Origin: Triops longicaudatus
Taxonomy: Eukaryota > Arthropoda > Branchiopoda > Notostraca > Triopsidae
DNA length: 64,000 nt
Assembly: GCA_022885665.1 (NCBI GenBank)
Contig: JAGQDJ010000238.1
Span: 1 to 64,000, forward strand
Reading direction: 5' to 3'
The notes under the pieces are model-generated. The model made no database searches. It was given only the letters and a program-made list of their open reading frames with translations, and was not told the DNA's origin. Positions within the stretch are counted from its first letter, which is position 1; each line of letters starts with the position of its first letter. Of this stretch, positions 37,409 to 48,125 are shown piece by piece. The position numbers were made by a program, and so were the translations under genes.

Positions 37409-38628
37409 ATGGTTTTTGCATTGTTATTTCTCATTCCATCCATTGCCAGCTCGGTGTCTGGAGAATCGAAGAATTACTTTTTCGTGACTCACAGTTCGTA
37501 CGCAACGTCCACATTGAATTTTACAATCTCGGCATACACCAAGATTTCGGGTATTTTTTAAAATAAAACTTCCGTACATTTTTGTAAATATATTGATGAG
37601 TTGATTAAATATATTAATTGTATAAATAATTTTGGCAAGTACAGGGAGTATGGCTAGCGTGACAGAGCAGTGCCGCAGAAATTGCGCTTTACATCCATCT
37701 TGTCAAGCATTCGACGTCAAACTGACAAAAGGCACGGTAGATTTCGGTTCTTTCACCTGCAATTTCTTCGAACTCAACGCCTGCAACTGGGCAACTACTG
37801 GCCTGACGAGTACGCCTCTTACGCCTACTCACCGACTGTGGGAGAAACTCGTCAGCCAGTTTGCCGCGAAACCCAAAGCTTGCATCGAATACTACGGTGT
37901 TATTTACAAAGGAAATTGTGAAGCGTACCGAGGATTGCCCGGTTTTGCAGGCCTCGATTGCGACACAGCTCCAAGGTCGTGCTCTGACTTCCAGTACAGC
38001 GGTGAGTATGGCTTTATATCCGATTTCGTGATAGAAAATAGACTAAATTTGCCCTTTTTTAACATTGCCGGTGTTAGATTGGGCTACACCGTTAATTTGG
38101 CCATGGGGGATCAACGGTCGATCGATTCGCGCCAATTGTTACTTCCAATATACGCGTGTCTTATTGAATGACTGCAGTAGTAGCGGGTATAACATTGTTG
38201 GAACAATCAACCCCAGTGGCTTTGAGTATTTGAACTGCAATAATAAGGCTTGTGTAGACGCCACACTAGCTCTAGCTGATTGGGCCACTATTTCTCATTT
38301 GGCTTCTATTGTTCCGCGCAAACAATTTATCGTAATTGAAAGTTTTACATCCGCTAATACTGTTCTACACACTTTCAGTGGTGTAGAAATTACCGCTTTC
38401 GGCGAGCTGTCGCTAAACTCTACTCAAGACCCTGTTCCCACAGGCTTCCCGATTCCACTTACCAAAGTCCCCTTCGTCTACCCAGCAGTCAACAGCAGCT
38501 GCTCAGCCTTTTGGCAGTTTGAAAGCAATGTTTCAGTTTGTTCGCAACGAACTCATCTTTTTAATTTTGGTTCGCAGAAGTGGAACGGGATTGTGGGCCA
38601 AAACGGTCTTTCGATCCTTGTGGGCTAA
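37409..38628 (+). CDS. Secreted PAN/apple-like protein, copy 3
   Basis: Exons 37409-37550, 37645-38001 and 38078-38628 give 349 codons plus stop, the same exon lengths (142, 357, 551) and phases as copy 1. It has a signal peptide (MVFALLFLIPSIASSVSG), the PAN-like pattern CRRNCALHPSCQAFD with TCNFFELNAC, and a C-terminal domain keeping RANCYFQYT, NDC, LNC and ACVDAT. No stop, frameshift or lost splice site is visible. This is the cleanest reference for the family. It lies between the spacer of caspase-NLR unit A and a relic NACHT fragment, as copy 4 does in the second unit. Its role is not known; an extracellular ligand-binding protein is inferred. Confidence 0.83.
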
Positions 38629-40990
38629 TTTTGTCTGTAAATAAGGATATTCTGTTTATCACAGTTATTAAGCTTATTGACCAGTTTAGTCTTTTTGGCG
38701 AATTATTCTACAAAGCGCTTGGGCCCTAGATATTTTTTTAAATTCGCCATTTCAGTACCACCTTTGTCGTAAAGAAACGAGCAGAATAATGTGAAACGAA
38801 GAAACGCTGAACAGCAAATATCGACTGCACAGTAAAAAAAATGGTACACACGTCAGTAAATTGTCGAATTACAATGTGTATTGAACTCCATCTTACAAGT
38901 TTTCACATTAAATAAACTGCTCTGTGAATTACTAGATAATTCCAAAGTCTGCAAGCCTCGGGCTTCATGGCGTCTTCCAAAAATGTGCTAAACGGTGTCT
39001 ACCACACGTGACGACGTGTTGGATTCTGAGAGGTCGCTAGTGTAGTACCGTGTGTCCGAAAATGAGTGAAAAGGTAGTAAATTTAATTAAAATTCCTGGA
39101 CAGCTATTCTGAAGGCTGGCATCTGTTTGCTACATTAAGTAAACAGTAGCCTATACATTTGTTCAATTGCAACCTACAAGCCTTTTTTCCCTTTAAGATA
39201 CATGATTTGTAGGATAGGCAGCTTTTGGGCAGGCATTTTTGAATAAGCGTTTCTGACCTCTTACCGAATATATTCGAACATAAAATGTTTGCTGAAGCTA
39301 AATTGTATTAAGCTACGGACTGCGATGAAGCGATAACCGGAACAGGTTGCTTCAGCATTTTGATTGATAAATCGTGAGCCACGTCTGTGATACGCAAGCT
39401 TAAGTAGACGGCAATTAGGCACCTTACTCTATAATTGGCTTTTTTACACAGTAATCTATGTATGAACTTTCAAACCGAATTTAAGTATGAACTTTCCTTT
39501 TATACCTCACTAAACCAGTTTACATAACATTTATCGCTTAACTAGACTGTGACAAGCGGACTCGATCGCAGTCTTAATAATTGCTAAGGTAGGGTTTCTT
39601 TCCATCTTAATAAAAACTCCTTATATAATTCAGCAAATCATGAGAATCACACAAAACTGTAACGTTTTCTCTGAGTATTCAACGCTTAAGCAATCCCTGT
39701 ATACTTTTTTTATTTTACTTTTTTTCTGTAAAATTAGTTGAGTAAAATTTTGAATAATGGAAAAATCATGAAAAAACCTAAAAACGAATGATTTTTTTTT
39801 ATAATAAACAAATAAATTAAATTTTTAATATATCGAATAAAATGCAAGTTCAATATAAAATAGACTAGTGGCTATATGAAAAAAGGGGTTCCCAAACGTT
39901 TCAGTTCACGTGACCCTTGACGTCGCAAGATCCGTTCCGCTGCGCCCTAAACTTACCATCATTTGAAGCTTTAATCCACGTCGCGGTCCCTGAAAAGCCT
40001 TCAAGGGACAAGTCTTGGGAACGCTGATCTAAGATATACACGAAGTACTATGTTACTTAAACGAGAAATTTTAAAGCTGGATGATCAGGTTAACAGCAAA
40101 GTACAAAAGAATCAAATCTCCACGTGGAAAACAGAAAGTATTTTCTGCACAATTCTTATACATACGCCACGTTAAAATGGACTGTAACAGCTTCTTGTTA
40201 CAACCAGAGCAGTGTAAATTGACACAAAGACTACCTTGACAGAAATTACAAGTGAAATTACTAGGTAGCTAACGGGGGGGGGGGGGAGTTTGTCGAATCA
40301 ATGATGCCCATAGACACAATAGAAAAGTTGAAGGATTGTCTGTTTAAAAACCACAATATTTTCACAGGCAATATAGGCTTTCTTGAAAACCTCTTTACAC
40401 AGAATTTTTTTACTTCGACACATGATTAATTGCAGCACTTTTACGCCTGTAGCTAGTGATCAATTAAGAAAAATGATTAATTATCGAATGTATTAAAGAA
40501 ATTCTGTACATCCAACACTTTATTCTGGAAAAGATCCATCGTAGCGTAGGCCGTGTACTTAGCTGAATGGCCGGGACTACCAACCCTTCCACCATCTCCC
40601 AGTACTTCTGCGTTCTCAGGTTTCAGCCTGAAAAGCAGATCCTGCTGTACTCACTCCAAACTTCATCAACGGCTTGAAAAGGAGTATCCAGTTGGTACCG
40701 ATTACATGTCAGCATTGTAATACCGCACAAGTCAATTGATTGTATCATGCGGATAATCCTTCTTCGCTGACTGACCAGAAGAGCAAAATACCGGCCGACG
40801 GCAGAATATAGTTCAGGTTACTGTACTTCAACATATAAAGAAGGTGGTTACCAATCGTGGTTGCAATCCAAGCATTTCTGTTGAACCAGGAGACAACTCC
40901 CTTTAACTCCTAGACTAATGTGTGTATTACGTGACCGGCAATAAAAACAGAGATCACAGAGAGTTTACGATGGGCTTCCAAAAACCAGAA
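38629..40990. repeat. 3' flank of PAN-like unit (paralogous to 16829-18960)
   Basis: Non-coding counterpart of the region after PAN-like copy 2, with small indels, including a G-run at 40275-40288 absent from the other copy. The stretch 40790-40990 has no clear counterpart and no gene. Confidence 0.65.
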
Positions 40991-40992
40991 AT

Positions 40993-41358
40993 TTACTTTC
41001 TTTTGGTCCTTTGACCAAAAGGTGGAATATTAGAAATTGGTGGTACCCTAAAAAAAGAGTTTTCATTAAGGAAAAGTTTTTTTTTTTTTATCAGTAGAAG
41101 TATGTCAGTCCTGCTCTCTGGCAGCTTACTGTCAAGGAATTCTGTCACTAAGCAGCAAATCATGAAGCAAAGTAAAGGACACTTGGCCAGGTCGCGGTAA
41201 GGTGTTTCATATAGTAACTTCCAAATAAACGCTTCAAGCTTCTTAGTACTCAGCCGTTTTGCTTCACTTAAAATCCCTTTCTTTGCAGTGACGTTCTTAA
41301 AACCATCTTTCGTAATGGACAGTGAATTGACTGCATCTTTGGTCACGTGTCCAGCCAA
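40993..41358 (-). pseudogene. Caspase-NACHT-LRR subfamily 2, NACHT relic b
   Basis: About 120 codons match part of the Walker B exon of the relic at 19.0-19.4 kb (VTKDAVNSLSITKDGFKNV, then DLAKCPLLCFMICC). At the N-terminal side the match stops abruptly at about 41356, where a perfect hairpin begins. Neither Walker motif, caspase nor LRR remains, so this is a decayed fragment left by the duplication. Confidence 0.8.
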
Positions 41359-41397
41359 GTTAGCGAAGTACCCACAATATGGGTACTTCGCTAACTT
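41357..41397. repeat. Perfect 17-bp inverted repeat (hairpin) at a homology breakpoint
   Basis: The left arm aagttagcgaagtaccc (41357-41373) and right arm gggtacttcgctaactt (41381-41397) are exact inverse complements around the 7-nt loop acaatat. Homology with the 19 kb NACHT relic ends exactly at the left arm. No target duplication was identified. Confidence 0.8.
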
Positions 41398-41768
41398 GTC
41401 ACTGAAGCGAAGGTTAAAATATCTGTCTTTGCTCTTGTGTTTGCTAACGAAGCCGAAAAATCAGCCGAAACTTCAATCTTTGAGCGTCTTAAAGAAACCA
41501 TTTCCAAGGTTGTGTAATAATAAAAGTTAATAATAAATGTTAGCGTAATAATGAATAACAAATGACAACATTTTCAATCCTTTATGAGGAACGGAAAAAT
41601 AACTTTCACATCTTTACGCTTTTACACTTTTTTAGCAGTAAAATTAAACTAAGATAGCGCTGGGTAGGAAAAAAAAGAAAAAAAAAAGAAAAGAAAAAAG
41701 TGCCACGAATTGTGCTGTACAATACGGCACATCAGATTTTCGTTTAAAAGCTTACCACTTAACGTAGA

Positions 41769-42089
41769 CTATACAACAATCGTGACCAAGGCACGGACGG
41801 AGGATGGACTAGTCCGCTGTTCAACACTAAGGTAGGTTTCCACAAGTCGGATCGCTTCCCTCTTCTCCCCCTTTCCGTCGAAATCTCGTAGCACATGGTT
41901 TAACTTCCGCTTCAGCTCCGGCGAGACGACGGACGAGGAAGAGTCGGAGGGTTGGGACGATGCATTGACGTCAGCTAAATACGCGAAGCCTTGATCTTTC
42001 AACCACTTTTCGACACGTGTCCCTTGGCTGAGGAACTTTTCGAGCTGCGGCCTGGAGCTGGACCACAAACTTAATAGCTCGGAGCTTGT
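41769..42089 (-). CDS. Unrecognised terminal exon
   Basis: A 107-codon frame (including stop) runs from a good acceptor (tttatatag, ending at 42090) to TAG at 41769. The product is hydrophilic (WSSSRPQLEKFLSQG, then SPELKRKLNHVLRDFDGKG) with a Ser-rich middle. I do not recognise it. No upstream exon was identified on the minus strand, where the region beyond carries an ORF on the opposite strand. It could be the 3' exon of a host gene or part of an inserted element. Confidence 0.4.
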   Translation of the reverse strand, partial: TSSELLSLWSSSRPQLEKFLSQGTRVEKWLKDQGFAYLADVNASSQPSDSSSSVVSPELKRKLNHVLRDFDGKGEKREAIRLVETYLSVEQRTSPSSVRALVTIVV

Positions 42090-42182
42090 CTATATAAAAG
42101 AAACAGTAGTGTCAGCATTAGAATCGATCTCAAGCGGATTTTTTCTTTAAAAAAAGTAATAGTTACTGTTTGGTCAGCGATT

Positions 42183-43051
42183 CTAAATGCAGATTCTTCT
42201 GTACCAGCACAAACCACGCTTTCTACTCCTTCCGAAGAAATTCAGAGCCAGTACAGCACCACAGAGTGCGTTCTCGAAGAATCCTCAAGCCAAGACAGTA
42301 TTTCTTCGCTTCTAAGCGTTTCCGTACCCGATATCGATGATCTGGTGCCCGATCCTAACGTCAGCTACGAAGAAATACCGGCAGAAGTAATTACCGAATC
42401 ACCTGATCCACTTTACTCAACCACGCCTTTCGACGTCGATTCTTTTCTGGATCCTATTGCTGGACCTGTACTTGGTGGCACTTTAGGTATTGTCAGTCTT
42501 TTAGGGCCAGTACTTGCCGGTGCTGCCATTCCCGCTCTTTTGGGCATTAACCCAGCCATTCTCGATCCAACACCTGTTCCTGTTCCACTTCCCGCGGACA
42601 CAAGCGTCTTCCAGCCAGAAATAGTGCCAGTACCGGCCACAGAGGCGTCACTATTGCCACACGTTAGCTTCCTGGGCCAGTTACAAGCCAGTTTTCGCCA
42701 ACTCTTCGCTCAGTACGGCATTTTCGGCTTACTGTTCCTCTGGCCGCTCGTATTTTTTTTCCCATATCATTTCTTCAGCCGCTGTTGGCAGATTTGTTAG
42801 CTACAAACGTGACTATTTGGCCGACTTGGTACTGGATTTGAGCGACGGGCACCTGGACGAACCACTGAATTTACTGAAAACCTTAGTACAAATTTTCTCG
42901 AACAGTTTGAACCGCCCACGATTGAACGACTTTTTGTTTTTCATATCTTCCCGGAGCAGCTGGAGCCAGTACTTTCTGCCAAAGTTTACAAACTGCCGGT
43001 ACTGCTGTCATTAGCTTTTTCGGAGAAAATCGGTATTTATATTTAAGAGCT
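42183..43051 (+). CDS. Unrecognised Pro/acid-rich protein with hydrophobic segments, frame-broken
   Basis: The first frame is open through 42800 (about 205 codons, no clear start). It holds an acidic Ser/Thr-rich part, a Gly/Ala/Leu-rich hydrophobic stretch (FLDPIAGPVLGGTLGIVSLL), a Val/Pro repeat (TPVPVPLP) and a second hydrophobic run (IFGLLFLWPLVFFF). Coding-looking sequence continues in other frames: RFVSYKRDYLADLVLD, then NFLEQFEPPTIERLF to a stop at about 43048. Two shifts would be needed to join them, or introns I cannot see. I cannot name the family. Codon content looks coding, and the membrane-like segments suggest a membrane or capsid-like role only as speculation. Confidence 0.4.
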
Positions 43052-45489
43052 TGGTACAGTCTTTGCCCGCTAAAAGCCGTGTAAAGAAAAAAAATACTGT
43101 ATTTATGTCTTAAACATTTTTCGGACACTTTTCGTTGCAGAGTTGCTTGTTGTGCAATTAATAGTAAAATTGTGTACTTCATAAAAGTGTCTTTGGTTTT
43201 AAAATGCGGGCAAAAATATTTAATGTAAATTGAACGCAACTGGAATTGACAAAAGACAACAAGAAAATAAACGCGGAAGATAAAAGGACGAAAAAAGAAA
43301 GAAAAAGTTAACGAAACACAAAGTATAAACTAAGATTTACAGGAAAATAAGCCCTTAGGACTTTGCATTTTTTACCTTACATCCACCATTTTCTGGTGCA
43401 TAGTTTTTTGTCTTTACGAAAATCACTAAATGCCATCTAGTGGAGCCACGGAAACAACGAATTACCCATAAGACGCTAACTTCTGAAAGGTAAACAAACA
43501 GTGATAGAAATGAAACGTTGTCAACGTGGCTAGATTGTGTGCTTATTTTTAGCCAATTTAAGAGTCTTACGTATTTCTGTAGCTTAATAAAGAAAACGGG
43601 GTACTCATTCATTGTACGCCCCGCAAAATTAATGCTCTATTTTCGTCGCCTTTTTTCGGAGCCGTGAGTTTCCTTAGTGAAACTTTTGCACTAGTTAGCT
43701 TCAGTAAATGTAGATTTTAAGGTTAGGAAGAATTTTGCGAAAAAAAGCTACATTTTTACAGAAAACAGGTTATTTACATCGCGGATTACCATTACAATTA
43801 CAGTGTTTCAACCCGTACTTTTTTCTTTTTTTTTGTTGGTTTTAGGCGCCTCAGGTAGGAAAATTTTACTTAATTTTAACTTAAACTAACTGAACTTACC
43901 CAAACCTAACCTAACCAAAAAAATGACTGGGCGTATAATGAATTTTACCGAAAAGGGAACCGCGAATGGTAAAGAAAAGGCAACGAGCTATGTTCACGCC
44001 CTTTTAAGTGAAAAAGGAAACGGAATTGAAATGCAGCGCAGTTGTGTTTCATTCAGTAGTCCATTTCATTTCATTTACCTTGTAGGAGTCAGCGACTAAA
44101 GGCGGTTTTCGCACGTACTTGCAGGGACGTAATTTGTTAAAGACTCTATACCTCGTTCTATTCTTTGCAGTGTTTCGGAACAGAACCAAAATCGTTCCGT
44201 TCATTTGAACACAAGGGAACAGCACTTCCTCGTAAATGAACGGCTTTTTAGGCCCACTCCTTCCGTTCGGGACAAGCTACCTATTGGCCGTTGAAAGAAG
44301 CTTTGGACTTCACGAACCCAACATTATTTTAACAGTGTTTTGGAACGGGTCACTTTTCCATGACAACATATTGTTAGCAACACTGCGAACTTCAGTCCGG
44401 GCTGAGTACCATGCCGAGGGTATCGGACAGAAATTGGCAAAGGGATAGAAAAAACGCTGCACGGGAAAAGTGACCGATCAGAAACACTGTACAGTGAGCC
44501 CCCCTTTTACGGGTTTACACGTTTTCACTTTCTTGCCGACGGAAATTTAGTAAGTTTTCGCTAAAAATTATACGAAGCATGGCGCTGTAGTCTAAGATAA
44601 CATACTGTTGCTTTCTTTCACTACAATGATAAATACTGTGTCTCTAAATTACGAAGTACAGTGGAACCCACTTAATTTCATATCGCATGAATTCTTCACC
44701 CGTCTTAATTCATGCTGAACATGCGGGCCCGTTTTATTCGCGTTTAATTTTGTAGAGAGCGGATTCGTTGTGTTTCATATCGCATAATCTCATAAACCGC
44801 CGTAATTCATAAAAAGACTTGACGTAATTCATAATGCGTGTTAAAAGGTGCGAAGAAAATATTCTGACAAGAATGGCGGAATAACTCAAACCGAAGTCGG
44901 AAACGGAAGAGATTTGGAAAATGTGAGCACGTCGAAGAAGCACTATTGAGATGGTTCAGCCCGGCTCGCAGTCGTGAGGTACCGATTACTTCTCAAAGAA
45001 AAAGCTAGAGGCGGTGGAACTAAGCTGAAGATTCATGGGTGCAACTGGGAGCTCGTCATACGAAGGCTTATATAACCTAAAAGCTGATTTGCACAAGCTA
45101 AGCCACATGAACGTTATACAGCGTTTCACTATGGACTCTTTCTCCTAAGAAATAGCGGAAACTTTGACCAGTAACGTTATAATACAAGTATATTTTAGGC
45201 GTAGAGATATTTGCTTTCATTTCGTGTTTCTTAGCCTTCTAAAAGGCAACTCCGTGTTTTTTCAAGCTACGAGTAAATAAATGGAGATCGTCCGGTCCGA
45301 GCCTACGTAACTAAGCGGGTTGCATTTTACAACTTTACAGCGGAAACCACAATAAAGCATTTAATCCTTTTTCGGAAAGTCTAGAGTTGATTATGTAACA
45401 CTTCATGTGCTTTATTTTGTTCATTGAGTCATTTTTCCAACACAATTTCACAGTTTAAGCTGTCGGAGGAGAAATGAAGCCATTAAGAG
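43052..45489. other. No gene recognised; MITE-like inverted repeats
   Basis: Between about 44168 and 44492 the sequence cagtgttt(c/t)ggaac occurs twice. It meets an inverted partner (gggaaaagtgaccgatcagaaacactg), which suggests a small DNA element, but I found no matching target duplication. At 44658 a cagtggaaccca motif resembles a pogo-like end. The ORFs here are short and featureless. Confidence 0.35.
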
Positions 45490-45790
45490 AAAAATATTAA
45501 GGTAAATATTAAATAAATTTTAAATAATTAAATAAATAATATTAAATAAAATATTAAATAAAAAATAAATATTAAATAAATATTAAATAAAATAAATAGA
45601 TATGAAATAAAATAAATAAAGAGTACATAAAAATATAAAATAAATATTAAATAAATATAAAATAAATATCAAATAAATATGAAATAAAATAAATACATAT
45701 GAAAATAAAAATATTAAATAAATATGAAATAAAATAAATAAATAAAATAAATAAATATGAAATAAAAATATGAAATAATGAAACCTAATA
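45490..45790. repeat. AT-rich simple/tandem repeat (TAAATA-type)
   Basis: About 300 bp built almost only from aataaat, attaaat and gaaataaa words in irregular array. It fits slippage-derived low-complexity DNA. Confidence 0.9.
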
Positions 45791-45982
45791 ATGAAGGTAA
45801 ACCTGCTTGAAGGCGCTTAAGTTGCTCGGTATTTTGCTGTACTTTGCTCAGTATTGATATTTTAGCTCTGGAAAGAATTAAAAATTGGAATCCACACGTT
45901 CAAATCACCGGGCTCGTTGCGGTTTACAGCACCTTCATGATTTTAATGCGCAAATCGAGACAACACGCAAGATGCGCATAAG

Positions 45983-46153
45983 CAGTGGCGTCGCGCACTT
46001 CAAAAATTTGGGGGGGGGGGGCGATTTTGTAAAAAGGTGTTAATTTTTTTAAGGTTTACAAATTTTGAAAAAGGTGATACCTTTTTTTTCAAGATGGCAA
46101 AAATTTTGGGGGGGGCCCGGGTCCCCCCGGCCCCATATGGCACGACGCCTCTG
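45983..46153. mobile_element. hAT-type MITE, family 1, copy 1
   Basis: The left terminus CAGTGGCGTCGCGC mirrors the right terminus GCACGACGCCTCTG. The flanking 8-bp duplications are identical (cgcataag, 45975-45982 and 46154-46161). The 171-bp element has no coding capacity and carries long G and C runs. Same family as 56457-56632. Confidence 0.92.
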
Positions 46154-46568
46154 CGCATAAGACAAGACATTAAACTATTATTCCTTTCCAAGTAAATCTT
46201 GACAGAATTCCAACTACCACTCCTTCACGCGATTTCGCACATTCTCCTAAATTTTCACACACGAATGCCACATCCTCTGGACAAATCGCCATTGTCCCTC
46301 TTGGATGCCCAAAGTCGACCCAAAGATTATGAGTTGTTCGAACTCTGGCCTCCAAAGTCGTAAACGCATCAAAGCTTGCCAACCGACCAACGTTAAGTTG
46401 GCTGTAAAACTCTATCGGCGCAAGCAAAACTTATCTACGCAAACTTATCTATGCAAAACTTATCAATACACACGCGTGCGCGCTAATACATCTAGCTTAT
46501 AGAGTTTCTCTGCCCTCTTCCCATACAAATCACACAAATATGGACTAATTACAAACTATCGTATATAA

Positions 46569-46656
46569 CCCATGGTTAGGGCGGGGGGCCCCCCGCCAAG
46601 GGGGGCCCCGGGGCATTTGCCCCTTTTGCCCCCCCCCCCCTTAATCCGGCCCTGCT
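46569..46656. mobile_element. MITE family 2, truncated inverted copy
   Basis: The sequence matches one half of the element at 47066-47222 in inverse orientation and ends with its terminus CTTAATCCGGCCCTG. The adjoining 46700-46970 is also an inverted copy of the PAN 3'-flank block, so the two copies form part of a larger imperfect inverted arrangement. Confidence 0.75.
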
Positions 46657-47065
46657 CATGTTTTATCAACCGAAATGCTGCAACTACCTGCTACAGTCAT
46701 CGTTTCATCACAGTCAGTAGCTTAATACAATTTAACTTCAGGAAATATTTTATGTTCGAATATATTGGGCAAGAGGTCAGTAACGCTTATTCAAAAATGC
46801 CTGTTCAAAAGTCACCAATCCTACAAATCATGTATATTAAAGGGAAAAAAGGCTTGTAGGTTGCAACTGAACAAATGTATACTGTTAATGCAATGTTGCA
46901 AATAGGTACCAGCCTTCGAAATAGCTGTCCTAGAATTTTAATTAAAATGACTACCTAATTAAATTCTAATTAAATTGACTACCCTACCATTTTATTTGCA
47001 GTGTTACCAAGTACCAAGATAAGTGGTAAACGTTGTATTTCTTTCGACGCAGAAAGTAGCTATAT

Positions 47066-47222
47066 CAGGGCCGGATTAAGTGGGGGGGGGCAAATGGGGG
47101 GGCAAATGCCCCGGGGCCCCCCGCCCTAACCATGGGTTTCATTTTTTTGACACTCATAAAGGCTTAAAGGGCCCCCCGCCAAAATTTTGCCCAAGGCCCC
47201 CCGACAACTTAATCCGGCCCTG
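47066..47222. mobile_element. MITE family 2, complete copy
   Basis: It is bounded by CAGGGCCGGATTAAGT and its inverse ACTTAATCCGGCCCTG, 157 bp, G/C-run rich and non-coding. The paralogous sequence near 20660 (gaaagtagcaatatcgg) lacks it. The flanks (agctatat and gctacaat) are only partly alike, so the target duplication has decayed or is shorter than 8 bp. Confidence 0.82.
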
Positions 47223-47515
47223 GCTACAATCAGTAAACAATACATATTTGCTCAGTTGCTACACGCCTTTTTTTCCTCTGATATACATGATTTGTTGGCT
47301 AGGCGGCTTTGGGGCAGTCATTTTTCGTATAAGCGTTTTTGACCTCTTGCCGAATATATTTGAACATAAAATATGTACTGAATTTAAATAAAATTAAGTT
47401 ACGGGTGTTGATAAAGCGATGAATATAGTAGGTTGCTGTAACATTTTGGCTGGAAAATCTTGTCCCACGTCTTTGTGAACGAAATCTTAAGTAGACGGCA
47501 ATTGGGCACCTTACT

Positions 47516-48125
47516 TTATAACAAAAAAGTTCTCATAATATCTAAAGTATTTTTAAGCAGATCTTATAGAACAAGTTCCTGGAAACGCGGGATATTTAAT
47601 AAACATTAATTGTGAAGAAAATCGTCGGCAATCTTTGATGGCCAAAGTCCCAGTAGATAAGGAAAACTTTCAGAATTAATCTGCTCAAGAATTGAAAGAA
47701 ACACAAAGTTTGACCAAATAAAAAGCACTCATTTATATTGAGTAGTTAAACAACTACGGATCTAATCAGGAGACAGGATCTTTATCAGACCTTAGTGCCA
47801 GAGCATAGACACGGTTTATCAGACCTTAGACACGGCTTTATCAGACCTTAGTGCCAGAGCATAGACACGGTTTATCAGACCTTAGTGCCAGAGCAGTTTT
47901 CGGCAAGGCAAAATTTACTCATACAACTCATTGGTTGGAACTCGACATTTCCTTACTTAGATTTAAGCTAGGTTAGAATAAATTTAGTTGTGTAGCGATG
48001 AGTTTTAAGAGACAGCACGTCTAGTTTAAATTAGGTCAGGTCAGTTTACTTAGGATGCAAAGTTAACGATGCTTTATCTTTGAGTGTGTGTCTTGTGGTT
48101 TGTTTAGTGATCAACTTTGGGGAAG
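47516..48125. repeat. Upstream flank of caspase-NLR copy B with short tandem repeat
   Basis: Homologous to 22861-23257 and then 24893-25126. Between 47785 and 47895 the phrase tatcagaccttagtgccaga with gcatagacacgg is repeated two to three times with a partial unit, a local tandem amplification absent from copy A. Confidence 0.75.

Noticed and set aside
43895..43920. cctaacctaacc run resembling the arthropod TTAGG telomere repeat
   Set aside because: Only about two units inside unique sequence; too short to be telomeric.
44168..44492. Complete MITE with cagtgttt ends
   Set aside because: Inverted ends are imperfect and flanking target duplications do not match; kept only as a note.
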